This document shows positions 35,463 through 43,588 of a DNA stretch of 64,000 nucleotides, piece by piece; positions within the stretch are counted from its first letter, which is position 1, and each line of letters opens with the position of its first letter. The notes beneath the pieces are model-generated. The model made no database searches. It was not told the origin of the DNA and was given only the letters and a program-made list of their open reading frames with translations. The DNA is from Solimonas sp040066175. Its GTDB lineage: Bacteria; Pseudomonadota; Gammaproteobacteria; Nevskiales; Nevskiaceae. The stretch covers positions 62,001 through 126,000 of the forward strand of contig NZ_JBEAAM010000004.1 in assembly GCF_040066175.1 (NCBI RefSeq), given 5' to 3'. The position numbers were made by a program, and so were the translations under genes.

Positions 35463-36833
35463 ATGCGCACACAACGTCTTGATTTCGCGATCGCCGTCCT
35501 CGACTCACTGGCGGCACACATCGCCGTGCTCGACATGGACGGCCGTATCGTCGCGGTCAACCAGGCGTGGAGCCGCTTTTCTCGCTGCAACGGCGGCGAG
35601 GCCGGACGCAGCTATGTCGGGTCCAACTACATCGAGGTCTGCGAGAGCGCCGCGCGGGATGGCGGCGATCCGATCGCCCGTTCGGTCCTGGACGGCATCC
35701 AGGCCATGCGGGGCGGCGAGCGGGACGAGGTGACGCTCGAATATCCGTGCAATTCACCCGATCAGGAGCGCTGGTTCATCCTCCGCGTGACGCGCTGCGA
35801 GCATGATGGAGCCCAGTATCTGATCGTCTCGCACGACGACATCACCGCGCGCAGGCTGGCCGAGGCCGCGGTGCGCAGGACCGAACAGACGCTGCGCAGT
35901 GTCCTCGAGGCGCTGCCCGTCGGGGTCTGGCTGATGGATCGCGGCGGTCGCATCAGCTACGGCAATCCGGCCGGTCAGCGGATCTGGGCCGGCGCCCGTT
36001 ACGTGCCGCCCGAGCAGTTCGGCGAATACAAGGGCTGGTGGCGCGCCACCGGCGAGCCGATCGCCGCGGACGAGTGGGCGGCCGCGCGCGCGATCCAGAA
36101 AGGCGAGACCTCGATCGACGAGGAGATCCGTATCCAGTGCTTCGACGGCAGCAGCAAGATCATCCTCAACTCGGCCATTCCACTGCGTGAGCCGTCCGGC
36201 GCGATCAGCGGCGCGATCATCGTCAACCAGGACATCACCGCGCGCACCGAGGCGGACGAGGCGCTGCGGCTCGCCAAGGCCGAAGCCGAGGCGGCCAATG
36301 CCGAGCTGCAGAAGGCACTGGCGCGCGAACAGCAGATGGCACGTACCGACGAACTCACCGGCGCCCACAACCGCCGGCATTTCTACGATCTGGCGCGCCA
36401 GTCTTTCGATGTCGCCCATCGCTACCAGCGCGCCTTGTCGATCATCGTGCTCGACGTCGATCACTTCAAGGACGTGAACGATCGCCTCGGCCACGAGGCC
36501 GGCGATCGGGCGCTGCAGCATCTGGTCAACACGGTGCGTCCGCTGCTGCGCGGGCCCGATGTGTTCGCGCGTTACGGCGGCGAGGAATTCGTCGTCCTGC
36601 TGCCGGACACACGACTCCCCCAGGCCGAACAGGTGGCGGAGCGGATCCGGCGGGCCGTGGCCGAGACCGAGATCGATCCGTCCGCGCCGGGATTTCGCAT
36701 CACCATCAGCGCCGGAGTCACCGCGCTCGGATTTCCCGGTGACAGTCTGGACGCGATGATGCGCCGTGCCGACGCGGCCCTCTATGCGGCCAAGGCGGCC
36801 GGCCGCGACTGCGTCAGGCTAGCGGCGGCGTAG
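35463..36833 (+). CDS. PAS-PAS-GGDEF diguanylate cyclase
   Basis: A 456-residue soluble protein. Two PAS domains occupy about residues 5-130 (VLDMDGRIVAVNQAW) and 140-265 (LMDRGGRISYGN). The GGDEF domain follows, with DELTGAHNRR, DVDHFKDVND and the active motif GGEEF at residues 372-376. An inhibitory I-site RxxD (Arg363-Asp366) sits five residues before it, so product feedback is expected. No EAL domain is present. It makes cyclic di-GMP in response to a cytoplasmic signal sensed by PAS. The possible FNR-type box upstream suggests oxygen-linked control. Confidence 0.94.
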   Translation: MRTQRLDFAIAVLDSLAAHIAVLDMDGRIVAVNQAWSRFSRCNGGEAGRSYVGSNYIEVCESAARDGGDPIARSVLDGIQAMRGGERDEVTLEYPCNSPDQERWFILRVTRCEHDGAQYLIVSHDDITARRLAEAAVRRTEQTLRSVLEALPVGVWLMDRGGRISYGNPAGQRIWAGARYVPPEQFGEYKGWWRATGEPIAADEWAAARAIQKGETSIDEEIRIQCFDGSSKIILNSAIPLREPSGAISGAIIVNQDITARTEADEALRLAKAEAEAANAELQKALAREQQMARTDELTGAHNRRHFYDLARQSFDVAHRYQRALSIIVLDVDHFKDVNDRLGHEAGDRALQHLVNTVRPLLRGPDVFARYGGEEFVVLLPDTRLPQAEQVAERIRRAVAETEIDPSAPGFRITISAGVTALGFPGDSLDAMMRRADAALYAAKAAGRDCVRLAAA

Positions 36834-37383
36834 CGCCCGAAGCAGCGTCCTGCATCACGCGCCGGATGTGCTGGAACAGCGCGCGGTAGAACTTTCCCTT
36901 GGTCTGTGGAGCGCCGCGACTGGCTGCGGCGGACTCCGCAAGTTCCCTGTGAGCATTGCGCAGCAGCGAGTGGAATGCGCTGGTATCGCTCGCCGGGAAA
37001 GCATCCAGCCAAGCCTTGAGGCCGTCCTCGCTGCCGAGAATGCGCTCGCGCCAGCGCTCGACCGCATGCAGGGCTTCGGCATCGCGGCGCTTGCCGGCCC
37101 GATGTGCGGCCAGCGCCCGACGGAACGGCTCCGGATCTTCGGCGCGCAGCAGCTTGCTGACGTACTGCATCTGCCGCTTGCGGGCGCTGAAGGCGGTGAT
37201 GCGCCGCAGCTCGGCAAAGGCCTCGCGCAACCGCTCGTCCATCTCGATCGCCGCGAACTGGTCGAGCGGCAGCTCCAGCAGATCCACGCCCAGCTGCTGC
37301 AAGTCGAGCATCGCCTGCTTGACCTGGGTCTTGCTCGGGCGTTCGGCTTCGGCGTCGTGATCGGACTCGGGGCGGCGGCGCAT
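36814..37383 (-). CDS. yjgA: Ribosome-associated protein YjgA/DarP (DUF615)
   Basis: A 189-residue, basic, helical protein. The start at 37383 gives MRRRPESD, followed by the family core SKTQVKQAMLDLQQLG, LRRITAFSARKRQMQYV and FYRALFQHIRRV at the C-terminus. YjgA/DarP associates with immature 50S ribosomal subunits. The long upstream extension of the frame is antisense to the MBL gene and is rejected. It overlaps the cyclase 3' end by 20 bases tail to tail. Confidence 0.93.
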   Translation of the reverse strand: MRRRPESDHDAEAERPSKTQVKQAMLDLQQLGVDLLELPLDQFAAIEMDERLREAFAELRRITAFSARKRQMQYVSKLLRAEDPEPFRRALAAHRAGKRRDAEALHAVERWRERILGSEDGLKAWLDAFPASDTSAFHSLLRNAHRELAESAAASRGAPQTKGKFYRALFQHIRRVMQDAASGATPPLA

Positions 37384-37454
37384 GGTCGTCGTGGCGCAGT
37401 TGGGGCGCGCAGCGTAGCGCAAGCCGTCCCGCTGCGTCTGTGGTGCGCGCCAAT

Positions 37455-38537
37455 CTACGGTCGCAGAATGCTGATCTTTGCCCGACCACCGTCCAGTGGC
37501 AGCTCGATCAGCGTGCCATCGCGCGCCAGCACGACGCCGCCCTTGCGCACCGCGGCGACGCCACGCAGGAACACCGACTCGGCGATGCGATTGGGTGGCG
37601 GCGGGGTGAGGTGGTACATCAGCAGCAGGGGAACGCCGGCGGCATTGGCGACTTCGGCCGCCTCGACCGGGCTGGTGTGATAGCTGGGAATGTCGACGAG
37701 CACCTTCTGCAGGCGCGGGCGGTCCAGCGCCGACGCCGCGTCGTGCATGCGAGCGACGATGTCGTTGTTCTGCGCCTCGTGCGCGAGCAGGTCGGCACCG
37801 CGCGCCGCTTCGATCAGGTGCGCGTCCTTGACCGTATCGCCGCTGATGACCAGCGAGCGGCCCTTGTAGTCGAAGCGATAGCCGACCGCGGGCTCGATCG
37901 GCGTATGCGTGACCGGAAACACGCGCACGGTCAGATCGCCGTCGGTGAACGCGACCTGCGCGCTGCCGTCCGTGGCCAGTGCCAGCGGATGCGCTTCCAT
38001 CATGCCGTCCGCCGGTGGCAGCAGCGCCGCGCCGTGATGCGCGGTGCGATAGCCGGCGTCCAGCGCGTAGGACTCGTTGAAGCCGGCGACGACGCGCTCG
38101 ACGCCGGCCGGACCCCAGACCTTCAGCGGGGCACCGCGGCCGGCGACCCAGGTCTGCAGGTTGAATTCGCCCAGATCGCCGATGTGATCCGAATGGAAAT
38201 GCGTCAGCAGCACGCCACCGATGCGCTGGCCGGGGATGCGCAGCAGCGCGAGCCGGTTCCACGACCCGGGACCGGTATCGACCACGTAGAACCTGCCGGC
38301 GGCGATGACGGCCAGGCACGGACGGGCGCGGTCCGGCGCGGGCAGCGGCGAGGAGCTGCCGCAGACCAGCAGGCGCAGCGCGTCGTCGGCGAACAGCGGC
38401 GCGCGGTCGGACTCGTCCATGCGGCTGCGGATCGCCGCTTCGATCAGGCGGTCCTGCAGCGCCGGAATCTGCAGCGCGGCGAGGCCGCCCACTGCGAGCG
38501 CGGCCAGTACGATGGCACCGATCAGCAGCTTTTTCAT
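37455..38537 (-). CDS. Exported metallo-beta-lactamase-fold hydrolase
   Basis: A 360-residue protein. I chose the ATG at 38537 (MKKLLIG), with GGGGA at good spacing. The alternative at 38552 adds five residues, and a longer frame would run into the operator. A signal or anchor segment covers residues 3-22. The metal site THFHSDHIGD supplies His113, His115, Asp117 and His118. VISGDTVKD and a later YHT/MYHL His region complete a RNase Z/arylsulfatase-like MBL pattern. The substrate is unknown. It is divergent from the second PpiC-HupE-DUF3604 operon, across site B. Confidence 0.88.
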   Translation of the reverse strand: MKKLLIGAIVLAALAVGGLAALQIPALQDRLIEAAIRSRMDESDRAPLFADDALRLLVCGSSSPLPAPDRARPCLAVIAAGRFYVVDTGPGSWNRLALLRIPGQRIGGVLLTHFHSDHIGDLGEFNLQTWVAGRGAPLKVWGPAGVERVVAGFNESYALDAGYRTAHHGAALLPPADGMMEAHPLALATDGSAQVAFTDGDLTVRVFPVTHTPIEPAVGYRFDYKGRSLVISGDTVKDAHLIEAARGADLLAHEAQNNDIVARMHDAASALDRPRLQKVLVDIPSYHTSPVEAAEVANAAGVPLLLMYHLTPPPPNRIAESVFLRGVAAVRKGGVVLARDGTLIELPLDGGRAKISILRP

Positions 38538-38579
38538 CCGTTTTCCCCGCATTGATGGCACATGCCCGCCGGCAACATA

Positions 38580-38609
38580 TTGACATAGTGTAAACAACAA
38601 GACTCTAAT
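38580..38609 (+). promoter_or_regulatory. Operator-like palindrome B overlapping a promoter
   Basis: TTGACA-TAG-TGTAAA (38580-38594) preceded by ATA. The same TTGACA can act as a -35 with TCTAAT (38604-38609) as a -10 after an 18-base spacer, giving transcription into the PpiC2 operon. A repressor on this site would block RNA polymerase. Confidence 0.65.
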
Positions 38610-38632
38610 GCCGTCAATCCGGAAACCGGCCG

Positions 38633-39421
38633 GTGACGACGATGACGATGCAGTCCCTCCTCGATGGTCTGAGCCGCCTGCAGCAGCGCCACGCGCTGCT
38701 GCTGTTCATCGCGCTCGGCGCGCTGTTGTTCGCCGTCGATGCGCAGCGGCGGCATCCGGCTGCGCCGATGCCTCCAGGGATCGTCGCCGCCGATCCGGTC
38801 GATGCGGCGCGCTGGCTGGAGGACGAGGTGCTGTACCGCGAGGCCGTCGCGCGCGGACTGGGCGAGGGCGACCTGATCGTGCGCCGGCGCCTGGTGCAGA
38901 AGATGCGCATGCTGCTGGAGGCGGGGGTGGAGGTTGCGGAACCCGATACCGCGACCCTCGACGCGTGGATCGACGCGCACGCGAGCCGCTACGGCGGGTT
39001 CGAGCGCATCAGCTTCGAGCAGGTGTTCCTGTCGCGCGGCCGCAACGAGGCGCGCATGGCCGCGGCCGCGCAGGCGCTGGGCGAGCGCCTGCGCAGCACG
39101 ACCGCACCGGATCTGGCGGCGCTGAGCGACCCGCATCCGGGTGGTAACCGATTCGACGGCGCGTCGGCACGCGAGGTCGAACGTCTGTTCGGTTCGGCGT
39201 TCGCGCAACAGCTGGGCGAGCTGCCGGTCGGTGACTGGCAGGGACCGTTGCCGACGGCGCTCGGCCTGTACTTCGTGCGCGTGCACGACCGGCGCACGCA
39301 GGCGCCGGACCACGCCGCCGTGCGCGAGCGCGCGCTGCGCGACTACCTGCTGGAGCAGCGTCGCATCGCGACCGAGCTCGCGGTCGCCGATCTCAAGGCG
39401 CGCTACGGACTCGCGCCATGA
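38633..39421 (+). CDS. PpiC/parvulin-like membrane-anchored protein (module copy 2)
   Basis: A 262-residue protein from GTG 38633; ATGs at 38642 and 38648 are also plausible starts. A membrane anchor (about residues 20-37) precedes a SurA-like helical part (ARWLEDEVLYREAVARGLG) and a parvulin-like part with FEQVFLSRGRN and LGLYFVRVHDRR. It is paralogous to the protein at 31564-32391. It is first in the operon PpiC2-HupE2-DUF3604-2, with a four-base overlap to HupE2. Confidence 0.82.
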   Translation: MTTMTMQSLLDGLSRLQQRHALLLFIALGALLFAVDAQRRHPAAPMPPGIVAADPVDAARWLEDEVLYREAVARGLGEGDLIVRRRLVQKMRMLLEAGVEVAEPDTATLDAWIDAHASRYGGFERISFEQVFLSRGRNEARMAAAAQALGERLRSTTAPDLAALSDPHPGGNRFDGASAREVERLFGSAFAQQLGELPVGDWQGPLPTALGLYFVRVHDRRTQAPDHAAVRERALRDYLLEQRRIATELAVADLKARYGLAP

Positions 39422-40392
39422 TCCGCGCGCTCCTCGCGCTTGTGCTGTGGTCAGTAGTCGGCACCGCATTCGCGCATTCGATGAACACCGCGCAGTGGCG
39501 CCTGAGCCAGCGCGACGCGCAGACCTGGAGCAGCCAGCTGCGACTGCCGGAGGACATCGAAGGCGAGCTGCTGACCCTGCATCCGCGCTGGCCCGCGGAC
39601 TGCACGCGGCTCGACGCGCCACGCACTCAGCCGACCAGCAACGGCAGCGTGCTGAACTGGACGCTGCGCTGCCCGGACGGCCTGGTCGGCGAGCTGGCGC
39701 TGGACGGATTCAGCGCACGCCTGCCCGATGCGGTGTTGCAGTTCGAGCCGCTCGGCGCGGCGCCGCGACATGTCGTGCTGTCGGCGACGCGGCCGGCCTG
39801 GACGATCAGCGCCGTGCCCGAGCCGCCGCCGGTGGCGCATTACTTCCCGCTGGGTGTCGAGCACATCCTGCGCGGCCCGGATCACCTGCTGTTCGTGCTC
39901 GGGCTGTGGGCACTGTGGCGGCGCAGCGGCCGCGGCGCGAGCACGCTGGTCGGTACCCTGACCGCGTTCACGATCGCGCACTCGATCACGCTCGCCGGTG
40001 CGGCACTGGGCGGCTGGCAGCTGCCCGTCGCGGCGGTCGAGGCCTGCATCGCCGCATCGATCCTGCTGCTGGCGGTCGAGCTGGCCACCGGCGAACGCGG
40101 CATCGCCAGCCGCGCGCCGGCGCGCGTCGCGTTCGCGTTCGGCCTGCTGCACGGCTTCGGCTTTGCCGGCGCGCTGGCGCAGACCGGCTTGCCCGACGGC
40201 GCGCGCGCCTGGGCGCTGGCGGCGTTCAATCTCGGCGTCGAAGCGGGCCAGCTGCTGTTCGTGCTGGCGCTCGTCGCACTGGCCGCGATGGCGCGACCGG
40301 CGCTGCGCTACGCAACGGTCGCGTTGACCGTTTACGGCGCCGCGGCGGCGTACTGGCTGATCGAACGCAGCGCCGGGGTCTTTGCCGGGTGA
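39418..40392 (+). CDS. HupE/UreJ family membrane protein (module copy 2)
   Basis: A 324-residue protein. The signal peptide ends AFA, leaving an N-terminal His (HSMNTA), as in copy 1. About 120 periplasmic residues are followed by membrane helices with GVEHILRGPDHLLFVL, FTIAHSITLAG, GLLHGFGFAG and FNLGVEAGQ. It is shorter than copy 1 in the periplasmic part. Its start overlaps the PpiC2 stop; its stop lies eight bases before the DUF3604-2 start. Confidence 0.87.
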   Translation: MIRALLALVLWSVVGTAFAHSMNTAQWRLSQRDAQTWSSQLRLPEDIEGELLTLHPRWPADCTRLDAPRTQPTSNGSVLNWTLRCPDGLVGELALDGFSARLPDAVLQFEPLGAAPRHVVLSATRPAWTISAVPEPPPVAHYFPLGVEHILRGPDHLLFVLGLWALWRRSGRGASTLVGTLTAFTIAHSITLAGAALGGWQLPVAAVEACIAASILLLAVELATGERGIASRAPARVAFAFGLLHGFGFAGALAQTGLPDGARAWALAAFNLGVEAGQLLFVLALVALAAMARPALRYATVALTVYGAAAAYWLIERSAGVFAG

Positions 40393-40399
40393 GGGAACG

Positions 40400-42664
40400 A
40401 TGATGCAGGGAATGTGCAGACGGACCGTGCCGCTGCTGCTGGGCTTGCTCGCCGGCTGCGGATCATCGAGCGTGCCGCCGACGCTGACGCCGACTCCGAC
40501 GCCGCCCGGCGCGACGGTTGGCGACTGCGGGCCGGTCGTGCCCGGCCGCCAGCAGGCCTATTTCGGCGACCTGCACGTGCACACCAGCTTCTCGTTCGAC
40601 TCGTACTTCTTCAACTCGATCAATGGCCCGCGCGAGGCGATCCGCTTCGCCAAGGGCGAGGCGGCCAGCCTGCCCGCGGGTGACAGCGATCCGGACACGC
40701 CGGCGACGACGATCACGCTCGACCGGCCGCTCGACTTCGTCGCAATCACGGATCACGCCGAGTTCCTCGGCGCGTTCAAGACCATCTGCGAGGCCGGCGG
40801 CCAGGTGCCGGCGGGGACCAACCCGGTCTGCAACCTCGTCGGCAGCAACATCCGTGGCGACATCCGCGCCTTCGTCGAGGGACGGACGACGCCGTTCCAG
40901 ATCGCCGTGCAGACGCTGCTCGCCGACGCGCCGACCGATCGTCCGGCGTGGATCGAGGAGCAGGCGATCACCGACGACGAGGACGAGCCCTGCACGTTCA
41001 CGACGCTGCACGGCTACGAGTTCAGCTCGAACAAGCGCGGGCAGATGTTTCATCGCAACGTCATCTTCCGCGGCGACGCGTCGCAGGTGCCGGACGTGGT
41101 GTTCTCGTCGGTGACGCCGTTCACCGGCATCGACGACCGCAACGTCAACGACGACTGGATGCTGTTCGATCATCTGCAGACCGAGTGCGGCGGGCTCGCA
41201 GGTTGCCGGGTGCTGACGATTCCGCACAGCGTGAACCTGTCCGACGGCCGCTTCTTCCTGCCGCGCGATCTGTCGACAGGGCTGCCGCCCGGGCGCGACG
41301 GCCTGCCGCTGACGCCGGCGGACGCGGCGCTGCGCCGCGGCTACGACCGCGTGTTCGAGATCTACCAGCACAAGGGCGGTTCCGAATGCGCCGCGGGGCT
41401 CGAAGGTCCCTACGTCGTCGGCGAGGAGACGCGCTGCGACTTCGAACTGGCGAAGAACGTCTGTGCCGGCCTGCCCGACGATCCGCCGGCCTGCGCGCGC
41501 TACTGCAGCGGCGATCCGTCGCGCGATCCGAGCTTCTGCTCGCTGCGCTTCGGTCCGACCTACCTGACCCGCGTCTGCGAAACGCAGGGACTCGACGGCG
41601 GCTCCGGTCCGGCCACGAACTGCACGGTGCCGCTCGACCAGTACCAGAACGCGATGGCCGAAGGTCTCACCCTGCGTGGACTGCTCGGTCTCAATCCGTA
41701 CCGGCAGAACATCATCGCCTCGGTCGATACCCACAACGGCACGCCGGGCAACGTGCGCGAGCGCGGCTTCACCGGCCATGGCGGCGTGCTCGAAGACGAA
41801 CCCAAGGACCATCTCGGCAGCTGGGACTGCGACAACCGCAACCGGCCGATCGACCCCGAGGATCCGGCCGATCCGGGCCACTGCACCAACCGCGTGTTCC
41901 TCGATCGCGCGCGCGGCTTCGGCCCCGGTGGCCTGGCCGGCGTGTGGGCGCCGGAGAACACGCGCGCCGCGATCTGGGACGCGCTGCACCGCGGCGAGAC
42001 CTTCGGCACCAGCGGTCCGCGTATGCGCATCCGCCTGCAGGCGAGCTGGACGCCGCCGCCCGCGGACATCTGCTCGCGGCTTGCGCAGGGCGGGCAGAGC
42101 GTCGATGCGGCGAGCGGTGCCGTGATGGGCGGCGATCTGCCACCGCGGCCGGACGGCGCGACGGCACCGTATGTCACGGTGTGGGCGATGCAGGATCCGG
42201 GCGGCGAGTCGCCGGGGCTGCCGCTGCAGGCGATCGACATCGTCAAGGGCTACGTCGATGCCAGCGGCGCGCCGAAGGTCCACACCTACGAGGCGGTGGC
42301 GCACACCACGGACCCGGTCGAGCGGCCCGGGGCGGACTGTTCGGTCGCGCCCCGTCAGCACCCGGCGCAGCTGTGCGTGACCTGGCAGGACCCGGATTTC
42401 GATGCCGGACGCGATGCCTGGTGGTACGCGCGGGCACGCGAGATTCCGAGCTGCCGCTGGAGCACCTGGATGTGCGTCGAGGCCGGCGTCGATTGCGCGG
42501 CGCTGAGTCCGGCCAACGGTATCTTCCCCGCCGAAACGGGCTGGCAGGGTTACGAAGGCTGCTGCGTGATCGACGGCGCGCCGGGCGCGTTCAGTGGCCG
42601 CAACATTTTCGCGACGATCGAGGAGCGCGCCTGGGCGTCGCCGGTGTGGTTCGAGCATCGATGA
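40400..42664 (+). CDS. DUF3604 PHP-fold hydrolase lipoprotein (module copy 2)
   Basis: A 754-residue protein. The ATG at 40400 follows GAGGGA, and the signal peptide ends in lipobox LAGC (Cys20). The PHP core opens with FGDLHVHTSFSFDS (His59, His61) and VAITDHAEF. SVDTHNGTPGN replaces the GSSDNHAA motif of copy 1, and FGTSGPRM is shared. Numerous Cys residues suggest disulfide bonds. The overall length equals copy 1, but sequence is strongly diverged, so different substrates are likely. It is the third gene of the PpiC2 operon. Confidence 0.9.
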   Translation: MMQGMCRRTVPLLLGLLAGCGSSSVPPTLTPTPTPPGATVGDCGPVVPGRQQAYFGDLHVHTSFSFDSYFFNSINGPREAIRFAKGEAASLPAGDSDPDTPATTITLDRPLDFVAITDHAEFLGAFKTICEAGGQVPAGTNPVCNLVGSNIRGDIRAFVEGRTTPFQIAVQTLLADAPTDRPAWIEEQAITDDEDEPCTFTTLHGYEFSSNKRGQMFHRNVIFRGDASQVPDVVFSSVTPFTGIDDRNVNDDWMLFDHLQTECGGLAGCRVLTIPHSVNLSDGRFFLPRDLSTGLPPGRDGLPLTPADAALRRGYDRVFEIYQHKGGSECAAGLEGPYVVGEETRCDFELAKNVCAGLPDDPPACARYCSGDPSRDPSFCSLRFGPTYLTRVCETQGLDGGSGPATNCTVPLDQYQNAMAEGLTLRGLLGLNPYRQNIIASVDTHNGTPGNVRERGFTGHGGVLEDEPKDHLGSWDCDNRNRPIDPEDPADPGHCTNRVFLDRARGFGPGGLAGVWAPENTRAAIWDALHRGETFGTSGPRMRIRLQASWTPPPADICSRLAQGGQSVDAASGAVMGGDLPPRPDGATAPYVTVWAMQDPGGESPGLPLQAIDIVKGYVDASGAPKVHTYEAVAHTTDPVERPGADCSVAPRQHPAQLCVTWQDPDFDAGRDAWWYARAREIPSCRWSTWMCVEAGVDCAALSPANGIFPAETGWQGYEGCCVIDGAPGAFSGRNIFATIEERAWASPVWFEHR

Positions 42665-42710
42665 CTGCGCGCCTGCGCGCACAGATCCACTTCACTTCAA
42701 GAGCGATATC

Positions 42711-43565
42711 GTGATCAGGGAATTCCGTCAGAAACTCTGCGTCGTCACCGGCGGCTCCAGTGGCATCGGTCTGGCCGTGGCCAGTGCGCTGGCGTCCGAG
42801 GGCGCGCGCCTGCTGCTGGTCGCGCGTGATCCGGCCGCGCTGGACCGCGCCGCACAGGAACTGCGCGGGCGGGGTGCCAGCGAAGTGCGCGTCCTGAGCG
42901 CCGACGTGGCGCGCGACGACGAGATCGCCCGGCTGCCCGCGGCCATCGCCACGATGGGGCCCTGTGCCGATCTGGTCGTCAACTGCGCCGGCATCGTCAG
43001 CGGCGGCCTGCTCGCCGACGTGCCGATGGCCGAATGGCGCCGGCTGCACGAGGTCAACGTGATGGGCGTCCTGCGCGTGCTGCACGCGGTGCTGCCGGGG
43101 ATGCTCGCGCGTGCGGCGCGTGGCGATGGCGGGGCACACATCGTCAACATCGCCTCGGGCGCCGGCCTGGTCGGATTCCCCGGCCTGTCCGCCTACGGCG
43201 CAACCAAGGCCGCGGTCGTCAGCCTGGGCGAGAGCCTGCGCGGCGAGCTGGCGGACGCGGGCATCGGCGTGACCACGGTGTGCCCCGGCTTCGTCAAGAC
43301 GCCGATCGCGACGAAGTTCACGCTGTTCGGGCGCATGGACAACGCGCGCACGCAACAGAGAGTGCTGGACTGGTTCGAGCGCAACGATCTCGAAGCGGCA
43401 ACGGTCGCGCGCAGGACGCTCGACGCGGTGCGCCGCGATCGCGCGCTGGTCGTCATCGGCAGGGATGTCGTATCCGGCTACTGGACCAAGCGCATTGCTC
43501 CCCGCGTGCTGGAGCGCGTGCTGCGCCGCATGGCGCCGCGCGCCCCGCGACGCGATGCGGCCTGA
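42711..43565 (+). CDS. Short-chain dehydrogenase/reductase (module copy 2)
   Basis: A 284-residue SDR with a GTG start at 42711. Upstream frame extension lies inside DUF3604-2. The NAD(P) motif TGGSSGIG is at residues 13-20, and the catalytic Tyr162 and Lys166 are in SAYGATK, with Ser in NIASGAG. The C-terminal extension (after about residue 230) resembles SDRs acting on lipid-like or sterol substrates, but this is weak. It follows DUF3604-2 by 46 bases and is probably the last gene of that operon. Confidence 0.92.
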   Translation: MIREFRQKLCVVTGGSSGIGLAVASALASEGARLLLVARDPAALDRAAQELRGRGASEVRVLSADVARDDEIARLPAAIATMGPCADLVVNCAGIVSGGLLADVPMAEWRRLHEVNVMGVLRVLHAVLPGMLARAARGDGGAHIVNIASGAGLVGFPGLSAYGATKAAVVSLGESLRGELADAGIGVTTVCPGFVKTPIATKFTLFGRMDNARTQQRVLDWFERNDLEAATVARRTLDAVRRDRALVVIGRDVVSGYWTKRIAPRVLERVLRRMAPRAPRRDAA

Positions 43566-43588
43566 TCACCGGACGCGGGCCGGACGGG

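Noticed and set aside
40463..42682. A 739-codon open frame on the minus strand
   Set aside because: It mirrors DUF3604-2, whose metal motifs and lipobox are convincing. No recognisable domain is visible in the antisense product.
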